Shown here: positions 1-4,515 of the stretch, in pieces | How positions within the stretch are numbered: the first letter of the stretch is position 1 | Layout: every line of letters begins with the position of its first letter | Assembly: GCA_023389535.1 (NCBI GenBank) | Contig: JAEWEH010000098.1 | Location: forward strand, 1 to 5,333 | DNA from: Pseudomonadota bacterium | GTDB taxonomy: Bacteria; Pseudomonadota; Gammaproteobacteria; Burkholderiales; Burkholderiaceae_B | Reading direction: 5' to 3' | Length of the DNA: 5,333 nt | Notes under the pieces: generated by a model | Databases searched by the model: none | Seen by the model: the letters and a program-made list of their open reading frames with translations, nothing else | Told to the model about the DNA's origin: nothing | Program-made: the position numbers and the translations under genes

Positions 1-69
1 CGTCAACTGTCCGGCCTGGGCAGCGTCGACGAAATCAAACAGCGCGTATTCGACGCCCTGGGCGCCTGA
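1..69 (+). CDS. adk: Adenylate kinase, C-terminal end only (partial)
   Basis: The window opens inside a reading frame that gives 22 residues ending in [17 protein letters not shown] before a TGA stop. The pattern Gly-x-Gly-Ser-Val-Asp-Glu-Ile followed by a short amphipathic helix ending in Ala-Leu resembles the last helix of betaproteobacterial adenylate kinases, which interconvert ATP + AMP and 2 ADP in the cytoplasm. None of the diagnostic parts (P-loop, AMP-binding site, LID) lie in the window, so the call depends on a short tail plus its position upstream of the SDR-murJ pair, which I recall as a common order in Bordetella relatives. The 5' part of the gene lies off the left edge. Another short C-terminal helix cannot be excluded. 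Confidence 0.68.
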   Translation, partial: RQLSGLGSVDEIKQRVFDALGA

Positions 70-149
70 GCCCACGATCGGCAGCGCGATGCCGCCGGCC
101 TGCCCGCTACAGGGGGCGCGCCGGCCATGCGTGGTTTTCTTTCACCCCA

Positions 150-155
150 TAGAAT
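150..155 (+). promoter_or_regulatory. Possible -10 element for the SDR-murJ unit
   Basis: TAGAAT matches the sigma-70 -10 consensus at 4 of 6 positions and is identical to the -10 proposed for rpsT in this window. It lies 13 nt before the SDR start codon. No good -35 hexamer is visible 16-18 nt upstream (the sequence there reads around ATGCGT), and transcription starting near 162 would leave an extremely short leader. It may be fortuitous, with the SDR read through from adk. Confidence 0.22.
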
Positions 156-157
156 AC

Positions 158-162
158 AGAGG
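158..162 (+). promoter_or_regulatory. Ribosome binding site fixing the SDR start
   Basis: AGAGG lies 6 nt before the ATG at 169 and is followed by a second AGAGG directly abutting the ATG (164-168). The in-frame ATG at 127 has no comparable purine tract and would add 14 residues absent from the family, so this site supports the start at 169. Confidence 0.6.
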
Positions 163-168
163 CAGAGG

Positions 169-927
169 ATGGAAATCAGAAACAAGGTATTCATAGTCAC
201 CGGCGGCGCTTCGGGCCTGGGCGCCGGCACGGCACGCATGCTGGTGCAGGAAGGCGCCAAGGTGGTGCTGGCGGATGTACAGGACGCCGCGGGCGAACAA
301 TTGGCCGCCGAACTTGGGCAAAGCTATGTGCACTGCGATGTAACCCAAGAGGCCGATGGCCAAGCCGTGGTTGCCGCGGCGCTGAAGGCCGGCAAGCTGT
401 TCGGGCTGGTGAACTGCGCCGGCATTGCGCCTGCGGCGCGCACCATCGGAAAAAACGGCCCCCATCCCCTGGATTTATTTCAGAAAGTGGTCATGATCAA
501 CCTGGTCGGCACCTTCAATATGTCGCGCCTGGCTGCCGCGGCCATGAGCGAAAACACGCCCGAGTCCACTGGCGAACGGGGGGTGCTGATCAATACCGCG
601 TCGGTCGCCGCCTATGATGGTCAAATCGGGCAAGCCGCCTATGCGGCATCCAAGGCCGGCGTGGCGGGTATGACGCTGCCGCTGGCGCGCGATTTATCCA
701 AGGTCGGCATACGCTGCGTCACGATTGCCCCCGGGATATTCGGCACTCCCATGATCTTCGGCATGCCGCAGGAAGTGCAGGATTCGCTGGCCGCAAGCAT
801 CCCCTTCCCTGCCCGTCTGGGTCGACCGGACGATTATGCCAAACTGGTGCAGAGCATCATCACTAACGAGATGCTCAATGGGGAAACCATACGCCTGGAC
901 GGGGCCATCCGGATGGGCCCAAAATAA
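169..927 (+). CDS. Short-chain dehydrogenase/reductase, HSD10-like (3-hydroxyacyl-CoA dehydrogenase type II family)
   Basis: A 252-residue classical SDR, the usual length for the family, predicted cytoplasmic with no signal peptide. It has the cofactor motif TGGASGLG (residues 11-18), Asp36 at the end of beta-2 (favouring NAD(H) over NADP(H)), Asp57-Val58 near the adenine ring, NCAG (82-85), and the catalytic set Asn111, Ser145, Tyr158 and Lys162 (YAASK), then PG at 187-188. The N-terminal wording and the [13 protein letters not shown] helix (111-123) resemble mitochondrial HSD17B10 and bacterial 3-hydroxyacyl-CoA or 3-hydroxy-2-methylbutyryl-CoA dehydrogenases, which oxidise the 3-hydroxyl group in fatty acid or isoleucine breakdown. 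The substrate is inferred from family resemblance only. It ends 6 nt before murJ and probably shares its transcript. No thiolase or acyl-CoA dehydrogenase gene lies in the window to confirm a pathway. Confidence 0.88.
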   Translation: MEIRNKVFIVTGGASGLGAGTARMLVQEGAKVVLADVQDAAGEQLAAELGQSYVHCDVTQEADGQAVVAAALKAGKLFGLVNCAGIAPAARTIGKNGPHPLDLFQKVVMINLVGTFNMSRLAAAAMSENTPESTGERGVLINTASVAAYDGQIGQAAYAASKAGVAGMTLPLARDLSKVGIRCVTIAPGIFGTPMIFGMPQEVQDSLAASIPFPARLGRPDDYAKLVQSIITNEMLNGETIRLDGAIRMGPK

Positions 928-933
928 GCCTGC

Positions 934-2490
934 ATGAGCTTGTTCCGGTCGGCTGCTACCATAAGCAGCTTCACACTGCTTTCGCGCATCACCGGTCTGA
1001 TACGGGACATTCTGATAGCCCGTGCTTTCGGGGCGGGGCCGCTGACCGACGCCTTCTGGGTCGCTTTCCGCATCCCTAATCTGTTGCGCCGGCTGTTTGC
1101 CGAAGGCGCGTTTTCGCAGGCCTTCGTTCCTATTTTGGGCGAGGCCCGCAACAAGCGCTCCACTCAGGAAGTGCACGTGCTGCTGGATCGGGTCGCCCTG
1201 CTGCTGACATTCGCGCTGGCGGCCATTACGGTTATCGGCATCATGGCGGCCCCCTGGGTCGTCAGCGCCATGGCCAGCGGCATGCGAACGGCCGCCCGGC
1301 AAAGCGAATTTGCCGCCGCGGTCTGGATGACGCGGATGATGTTCCCTTATATCGTCTGCATGTCGCTGGTGGCATTCGCATCCGGGGTTCTGAATACGTG
1401 GAGCCGCTTCGCCATTCCCGCCTTCACCCCGGTACTGCTCAATCTTTCCATGATAGCCGCCAGCCTCTTCCTGGTAGCCTGGTTTGACACCCCCATCTAT
1501 GCCCTGGCGGTTGGTGTGATGGCCGGTGGCGTGGCGCAGTTGCTGGTGCAATGGGTAGCCCTCGCCCGCCTGGGGCTACTGCCCCGCTACAGCCTCGACG
1601 TGCGCGCAGCCTGGAAGGACACGACGGTGCAGCGCATCTTGCGCCAGATGCTACCGGCCATACTCGGCGTTTCCGTCGCCCAGCTTTCGCTGCTGATCAA
1701 CACCAATATCGCCACCTGGCTGGCGCCCGGCAGTGTCACCTGGCTGTCTTTCGCGGATCGCCTGATGGAATTTCCCACCGCGCTGCTTGGGGTAGCGCTG
1801 GGTACCGTATTGTTGCCCAGCCTGTCGGCCGCCCATGCCAAGCAGGATCACGCGGGCTATAGCGCCCTGCTGGACTGGGGCCTGCGACTGGTGCTGCTGC
1901 TCGGGCTGCCTGCCGCATTGGGGCTGGCATTGCTGTCGGGCGGGCTGGTGGCCACCTTGTTCAACTATGGCGCCTTCGACGGCCGCGACGTCATGCAGAC
2001 CCAGGTCGCCGTCATGGCTTACGCGGTCGGCCTGGTCGGGCTGTTGAGCATCAAGATACTGGCGCCGGGCTTCTATGCCAAGCAGGACATCCGTACTCCG
2101 GTCAGGATCGCCATCTTCGTGCTGATACTGACCCAGGCCTTCAATCTGGTTTTCGTGCCCTGGCTATCCCACGCCGGACTGGCCTTGTCCATTGCTCTGG
2201 GGGCCGCCGTCAACGCCTTGTGCCTGGTCGTGCTGCTGCAGCGCCGAGGGCTATATCAGCCCAGGCCGGGCTGGCTGCTGTTCGGGCTACGCATGGTCCC
2301 GGCGCTGGCAGGACTGGCCGCGGTATTGTGGGCGGCGCGGCAGCACCTGGACTGGGTGGCGCTGGGGTCGCAGCCAGGCATGCGTGTAGTGTGGCTGGCA
2401 GGCGTGCTGGTCGCCAGCATGCTGGTGTACTTCGGCGCGCTGCTCGCCTGCGGCTTCCGGCCGCGCGACTTTACACGGCGCGGCGCGTAG
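934..2490 (+). CDS. murJ: Lipid II flippase MurJ (MviN)
   Basis: A 518-residue, very hydrophobic inner-membrane protein of normal MurJ length in the MOP exporter superfamily. MurJ moves lipid II, the undecaprenyl-linked peptidoglycan precursor, from the cytoplasmic to the periplasmic face. The N-terminus carries the family signature: Arg18, Arg24 and Asp25, Asp39 (LTDAF), PNLLRRLFAEGAFSQAFVP (48-66) with Arg52 and Glu57, all at the positions known in E. coli MurJ. The second lobe has FADRLMEFPTALLGVALGT (273-291), whose Arg276 matches the essential central-cavity arginine (Arg270 in E. coli), and LAPGFYAKQDIRTP (376-389). Hydrophobic stretches run through the whole chain, including about 84-111, 134-153, 163-184, 188-211, 238-262, 314-343, 355-376, 391-412 and 485-507, in line with the family's 14 membrane helices. 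There is no strong Shine-Dalgarno sequence before the ATG, and the SDR stop is only 6 nt away, which suggests translational coupling. The last codons overlap the rpsT promoter. Confidence 0.97.
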   Translation: MSLFRSAATISSFTLLSRITGLIRDILIARAFGAGPLTDAFWVAFRIPNLLRRLFAEGAFSQAFVPILGEARNKRSTQEVHVLLDRVALLLTFALAAITVIGIMAAPWVVSAMASGMRTAARQSEFAAAVWMTRMMFPYIVCMSLVAFASGVLNTWSRFAIPAFTPVLLNLSMIAASLFLVAWFDTPIYALAVGVMAGGVAQLLVQWVALARLGLLPRYSLDVRAAWKDTTVQRILRQMLPAILGVSVAQLSLLINTNIATWLAPGSVTWLSFADRLMEFPTALLGVALGTVLLPSLSAAHAKQDHAGYSALLDWGLRLVLLLGLPAALGLALLSGGLVATLFNYGAFDGRDVMQTQVAVMAYAVGLVGLLSIKILAPGFYAKQDIRTPVRIAIFVLILTQAFNLVFVPWLSHAGLALSIALGAAVNALCLVVLLQRRGLYQPRPGWLLFGLRMVPALAGLAAVLWAARQHLDWVALGSQPGMRVVWLAGVLVASMLVYFGALLACGFRPRDFTRRGA

Positions 2491-2498
2491 TATAGAAT
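2470..2498 (+). promoter_or_regulatory. Sigma-70 promoter for rpsT, overlapping the 3' end of murJ
   Basis: TTTACA (2470-2475, 5 of 6 to the -35 consensus) and TAGAAT (2493-2498, 4 of 6 to the -10 consensus) are separated by exactly 17 nt. The -35 and most of the spacer lie inside murJ, and the -10 sits directly after its TAG stop. Transcription would start near 2505, giving an rpsT leader of about 33 nt. This fits the need for strong, separate expression of a ribosomal protein gene downstream of a weakly expressed membrane protein gene. No mapped start site is available. Confidence 0.7.
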
Positions 2499-2537
2499 AG
2501 CTGTCTTTGCCAAATAAACCATCAGATACGGATAGAA

Positions 2538-2801
2538 ATGGCCAATTCTGCACAAGCCCGCAAGCGCGCTCGCCAATCGGTAGAACGCAACAAGCACAAT
2601 TCCAGTTTGCGCTCCATGCTGCGCACGTCGATTAAGCGTGTTCGCCAAGCGATTGACGCCGGCGACAAAACCGCCGCCACTGAAGTATTCCAGAAAGCAA
2701 CCAGCGTCATCGATCGCGTTGCCGACAAGAACATCATTCACAAAAACAAGGCCGCACGTCATAAAAGCCGCCTTGCTGCTGCACTGAAAGCCTTGGCGTA
2801 A
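2538..2801 (+). CDS. rpsT: 30S ribosomal protein S20
   Basis: An 87-residue, strongly basic protein, the same length as E. coli S20. S20 is a primary binder of 16S rRNA near the 5' domain and helix 44 in the small subunit. The start [14 protein letters not shown], the middle [12 protein letters not shown] (19-30) and AIDAGDK (38-44), and the C-terminal [13 protein letters not shown] (67-79) follow the family signature, with long helices and almost no non-polar core. The start is ATG, unlike the UUG start of E. coli rpsT; the only upstream Shine-Dalgarno-like element is GGA at 2530-2532, 5 nt before the start. The gene is set off as its own unit by the promoter at 2470-2498 and the terminator at 2853-2890. 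Codon choice and sequence show no sign of transfer or damage. Confidence 0.97.
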   Translation: MANSAQARKRARQSVERNKHNSSLRSMLRTSIKRVRQAIDAGDKTAATEVFQKATSVIDRVADKNIIHKNKAARHKSRLAAALKALA

Positions 2802-2833
2802 TCGCTGCAATGGTTTAGAACGGCAAAGAATTC

Positions 2834-2849
2834 CCGGGTTCGCGCCCGG
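2834..2849 (+). repeat. Small GC stem-loop between rpsT and its terminator
   Basis: CCGGG (2834-2838) pairs with CCCGG (2845-2849) around a 6-nt loop, TTCGCG. It lies in the rpsT 3' untranslated region just before the main terminator and could act as a 3' end structure protecting the message. It has no T-run of its own, so it is not a terminator by itself. Its role is inferred from position only. Confidence 0.4.
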
Positions 2850-2852
2850 CGC

Positions 2853-2890
2853 AAATGGGACGCAAGTGGCAACACGGCGTCCCATTTTTC
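2853..2890 (+). terminator. Rho-independent terminator of rpsT
   Basis: A perfect 11-bp inverted repeat, AAATGGGACGC (2853-2863) and GCGTCCCATTT (2877-2887), ends in a run of five T (2885-2889). The 13-nt loop can itself close as GTG (2866-2868)/CAC (2873-2875) around GCAA, a GNRA-type tetraloop, making a longer stem with a small internal loop. It lies 52 nt after the rpsT stop. The arms are A/T-ended, so some activity on the minus strand is possible but would serve no visible gene. Confidence 0.88.
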
Positions 2891-2910
2891 ATGTAGCGCT
2901 CTGTCTGCGG

Positions 2911-2916
2911 TATAGT
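2911..2916 (+). promoter_or_regulatory. Possible -10 element for the 2-hydroxyacid dehydrogenase gene
   Basis: TATAGT matches 5 of 6 positions of the -10 consensus and lies 55 nt before the start codon at 2972, downstream of the rpsT terminator, where a new promoter is needed. The best -35 position (2888-2893, TTCATG) is poor and overlaps the terminator's T-run. An activator or a degenerate -35 is possible. Confidence 0.4.
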
Positions 2917-2971
2917 CTGTTCTGCCTTGGCAAGCCAGGCCTTCCCATAACAACTATTTCACCGAGACGAC

Positions 2972-3931
2972 ATGAGCACGAATCGACCCGCACTGGTACA
3001 GCTTTTTCCCCTTCCCTTTCCCGACATGGGCGAGCGCCTCGCCAGCCATTTCGACGTCATCGAACTCTGGAAGGAAAGCGATCCGCAACAAGCCATCGCC
3101 GGCCGGCAAGGCGATGTCGCCGTGCTGCTCACCAGCGCCCTGGGATCCACCCCCGCGGAACTTATCGATCAATTTCCACAGTTAAAGGCCATCTGCAGCC
3201 TGGGGGTTGGCTACGATTCCATCGACGTCAAACATGCGCAGAAAAAAGGCATACAAGTCAGCAATACCCCGGATGTCCTGAACGATTGCGTGGCAGATCT
3301 GGCCTTTGGTCTATTGCTGGCCACCGCACGCCGCCTCGGGCACGCCGAGCGCTATGTCCGGGCCAATCAATGGGGTGGCGACACGGCATTCCCGCTGGGC
3401 GTCAAAGTCAGCCATAAAAAACTGGGCATTGTCGGCCTGGGTCGCATTGGCATGGCGATCGCCCAGCGTGCAGCCGGTTTCAATATGGACATCCGCTATC
3501 ACAACCGCAATGCGCGCAATGATGTCGACTATGCCTACGAGCTCACCCTGGCCGGGCTGGCCGAATGGGCGGATTTTCTGGTGGTCGCCACGGTAGGAGG
3601 CCCTTCCACCCGCCGGCTGATCGACAAGAAGGTGCTGCAGGCTTTGGGGCCAAATGGCGCCATCATTAATATTTCGCGCGGCTCCGTCATTGACGAGGAA
3701 GCGCTGGTCGATGCCTTGTCGAAAGGCGAATTGGGCGGAGCCGGACTGGATGTCTACGAAGACGAACCGAATGTGCCCGATGCTTTGAAATCCATGGACA
3801 ATGTCGTTGTGCTGCCCCACATTGCCAGCGCCACCATGGAAACGCGTCGAGCCATGGCCAAGCTTGTGCTCGACAATGCCGAGGCGGTTGTCACCCGCGG
3901 CAAGGTCCTGACACCCGTACCGACGCTCTAA
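2972..3931 (+). CDS. D-isomer-specific 2-hydroxyacid dehydrogenase (GhrB/hydroxypyruvate reductase-like)
   Basis: A complete 319-residue soluble enzyme of the D-2-hydroxyacid dehydrogenase family, which reduces 2-oxoacids such as glyoxylate or hydroxypyruvate to D-2-hydroxyacids with NAD(P)H. The substrate-side domain holds SLGVGYDSIDV (76-86) and NTPDVLNDCVADLAFGLLLA (98-117). The cofactor domain has GIVGLGRIG (152-160) with GxGxxG at 155-160. Catalytic residues are in place: Arg236 in ISRGSVID (234-241), Glu265 in DVYEDEP (260-266) and His283 in LPHIAS (281-286). The YHNR stretch (176-179) after the second strand puts an arginine where NADP-preferring relatives carry basic residues, so NADPH use is plausible but not proven. 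The ATG has a weak GAG at 2964-2966. The gene stands alone between the rpsT terminator and a convergent gene. The exact substrate cannot be read from the sequence; hydroxyphenylpyruvate or phosphonate reductases are alternatives. Confidence 0.9.
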   Translation: MSTNRPALVQLFPLPFPDMGERLASHFDVIELWKESDPQQAIAGRQGDVAVLLTSALGSTPAELIDQFPQLKAICSLGVGYDSIDVKHAQKKGIQVSNTPDVLNDCVADLAFGLLLATARRLGHAERYVRANQWGGDTAFPLGVKVSHKKLGIVGLGRIGMAIAQRAAGFNMDIRYHNRNARNDVDYAYELTLAGLAEWADFLVVATVGGPSTRRLIDKKVLQALGPNGAIINISRGSVIDEEALVDALSKGELGGAGLDVYEDEPNVPDALKSMDNVVVLPHIASATMETRRAMAKLVLDNAEAVVTRGKVLTPVPTL

Positions 3932-4034
3932 GGTATTTCTACTGCCGGCGGCTCGAATATCGAGCCCGGTGTCCGTTCGCATTCCCGGCGCAGCCGGCTT
4001 GCTGTGGCCGCGGATGCAAGCTCCCAGCGGCCGC
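3932..4034. other. Convergent intergenic region with two hairpins
   Basis: This 103-nt gap lies between the stops of the hydroxyacid dehydrogenase and the minus-strand DUF3579 gene. GGCTCG (3950-3955)/CGAGCC (3961-3966) forms a tight stem with a 5-nt AATAT loop, extendable by CCG (3945-3947)/CGG (3967-3969) past a 2-nt bulge. A second stem, GGCCGC (4006-4011)/GCGGCC (4027-4032), sits next to the DUF3579 stop. Neither is followed by a T-run on either strand, so they are not classical intrinsic terminators. They may still slow polymerase or mark RNA 3' ends for both genes. Confidence 0.4.
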
Positions 4035-4352
4035 CTATGCCTGAACCTTGCGGTTGGGCCGCTCAATTTCCTGTTCGGATGTCCGCAGATGGTTGTCGGT
4101 GGCAAAGTCGCACACGAACTTCCAGGCCAACGGTTCGAGTTCGCGCAGGCGGTGGTCCACCACCACGCAGCGTACGCCGTCCAGTACCGTCGGCACCACG
4201 TACGGCGAATAGGTCAGGGGGCCGCCCGCCGAGCCGGCGGGGCGGAATTGCGAAAGTACGCCGGCCAGGCGTTCCGCCCAGTCACTGGGGCGAAAACGCT
4301 GGCCTTCTGTCGTAAGGCCGTGAACGATTAATTGCTGCACCAGATTTGTCAT
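4035..4352 (-). CDS. DUF3579-type small conserved protein of unknown function
   Basis: A 105-residue soluble protein without signal peptide or membrane segment. I recognise it as a member of the family annotated as DUF3579, found mainly in betaproteobacteria and often next to argF; its biochemical role is unknown to me. Conserved-looking blocks are FRPSDWAERLAG (20-31), FRPAG (36-40), YSPYVVPT (48-55), RCVVVDHRLRELEPLAW (61-77) and FATDN (83-87), followed by a variable, charged tail. The start at 4352 is supported by GGGAG (4360-4356 on the minus strand), although its 3-nt spacing is short. The coding strand opposes argF, and 163 nt separate the two starts, so the genes are divergent and could share control. 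The leader is rich in small inverted repeats. The frame is intact, and its conserved blocks make a shadow of the plus-strand frames unlikely. Confidence 0.83.
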   Translation of the reverse strand: MTNLVQQLIVHGLTTEGQRFRPSDWAERLAGVLSQFRPAGSAGGPLTYSPYVVPTVLDGVRCVVVDHRLRELEPLAWKFVCDFATDNHLRTSEQEIERPNRKVQA

Positions 4353-4363
4353 AAACTCCCGCG

Positions 4364-4381
4364 CATGAATATGCGTTCATC
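4364..4381. promoter_or_regulatory. ARG-box-like palindrome in the DUF3579-argF divergent region
   Basis: TGAAT (4366-4370), a 4-nt spacer ATGC, and GTTCA (4375-4379) match the two halves of the ArgR operator pattern TGAAT-N4-ATTCA with one mismatch. ATGAA (4365-4369) and TTCAT (4376-4380) form a perfect inverted repeat. It lies 12 nt upstream of the DUF3579 start and about 136 nt upstream of argF, beyond the proposed argF promoter. Whether this organism has an ArgR of the E. coli type is not known from the window. It may instead be an RNA hairpin in the DUF3579 leader. Confidence 0.35.
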
Positions 4382-4382
4382 C

Positions 4383-4405
4383 CGGGGCCGTTGAAGCGGG
4401 CCCCG
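4383..4405. repeat. GC-rich stem-loop in the DUF3579 leader
   Basis: CGGGGCC (4383-4389) and GGCCCCG (4399-4405) form a perfect 7-bp stem around a 9-nt loop. On the minus strand it would fall in the 5' leader of the DUF3579 message if transcription starts near 4407. No T-run follows on either strand, so it is not a plain terminator. Any regulatory role is inferred. Confidence 0.5.
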
Positions 4406-4413
4406 CGCAGGGC

Positions 4414-4419
4414 ATTGTA
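4414..4419 (-). promoter_or_regulatory. Possible -10 element for the DUF3579 gene
   Basis: Read on the minus strand this is TACAAT, 5 of 6 to the -10 consensus. It would start transcription near 4407 and give a leader of about 55 nt containing the GC stem-loop and the palindrome. No recognisable -35 hexamer lies 15-19 nt upstream, so the promoter is weak or depends on an activator. Confidence 0.35.
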
Positions 4420-4463
4420 TCTGATGAAGCGGTTTCCCACTCGCGATCGGCACCAGCCCCCTT

Positions 4464-4492
4464 TTGCCGGCAATGATGGGACAAGGTAAGAT
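4464..4492 (+). promoter_or_regulatory. Probable sigma-70 promoter of argF
   Basis: TTGCCG (4464-4469) and TAAGAT (4487-4492) match the -35 and -10 consensus at 4 of 6 positions each, with an ideal 17-nt spacer. Transcription would start near 4499, leaving a short leader of about 17 nt that includes the argF ribosome binding site. No operator overlapping this promoter is recognisable. Confidence 0.5.
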
Positions 4493-4505
4493 GGCTCTTT
4501 TAACC

Positions 4506-4509
4506 AGGG
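4506..4509 (+). promoter_or_regulatory. Ribosome binding site of argF
   Basis: AGGG lies 6 nt before the ATG at 4516. It supports this start, which also gives the N-terminal length typical of the enzyme, with the first conserved block, LRHFLQFRDLS, beginning at residue 11. Confidence 0.55.
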
Positions 4510-4515
4510 CTTATC

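Larger units (their letters stand above)
70..168. other. adk-SDR intergenic region with GC-rich repeats and a U-rich tract
   Basis: This 99-nt gap holds two direct copies of CGCCGGCC (93-100 and 119-126). Their core GCCGGC is self-complementary, so the copies can also pair as a hairpin with the inner stem CCTG (99-102)/CAGG (110-113). A smaller stem, CCA (125-127)/TGG (132-134), extended by two G-U pairs, is followed by TTTTCTTT (135-142) and could act as a weak rho-independent terminator for adk. No open frame here looks like a real gene. Termination is an inference; the stems are modest. Confidence 0.35.

Noticed and set aside
93..126. Two CGCCGGCC copies considered as a mobile element or dispersed repeat.
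   Set aside because: Eight-base GC-rich words recur by chance in DNA of this composition; no flanking duplication or transposase is present.
127..168. Upstream in-frame ATG extending the SDR by 14 residues.
   Set aside because: No ribosome binding site, and the extension precedes the usual N-terminus of the family; the ATG at 169 has AGAGG at good spacing.
694..1551. Long minus-strand frame of 285 codons opposite the SDR end and murJ.
   Set aside because: Shadow of GC-rich coding DNA: low-complexity composition rich in Gly, His, Arg and Gln, no recognisable domain, and antisense to two well-supported genes.
2833..2850. A stretch resembling the T-arm of a tRNA (stem, TTCG-containing loop, stem).
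   Set aside because: The loop is 6 nt and lacks the usual TTCRANY pattern, no acceptor or anticodon arm can be placed, and the needed upstream part would lie inside rpsT.
3311..4105. Minus-strand frame of 264 codons opposite the 2-hydroxyacid dehydrogenase.
   Set aside because: Antisense to a complete enzyme with all catalytic residues; its translation shows no family features and it overlaps the end of the DUF3579 gene.
3969..4331. Plus-strand frame of 120 codons opposite the DUF3579 gene.
   Set aside because: No ribosome binding site or family resemblance; the minus-strand frame matches a conserved family and has a GGGAG upstream.
4282..4380. Minus-strand upstream ORF from the ATG at 4380 that overlaps the DUF3579 start in another frame.
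   Set aside because: Only 32 codons, no spaced ribosome binding site, and its ATG is part of the palindrome; coupling through it is not supported by the sequence alone.
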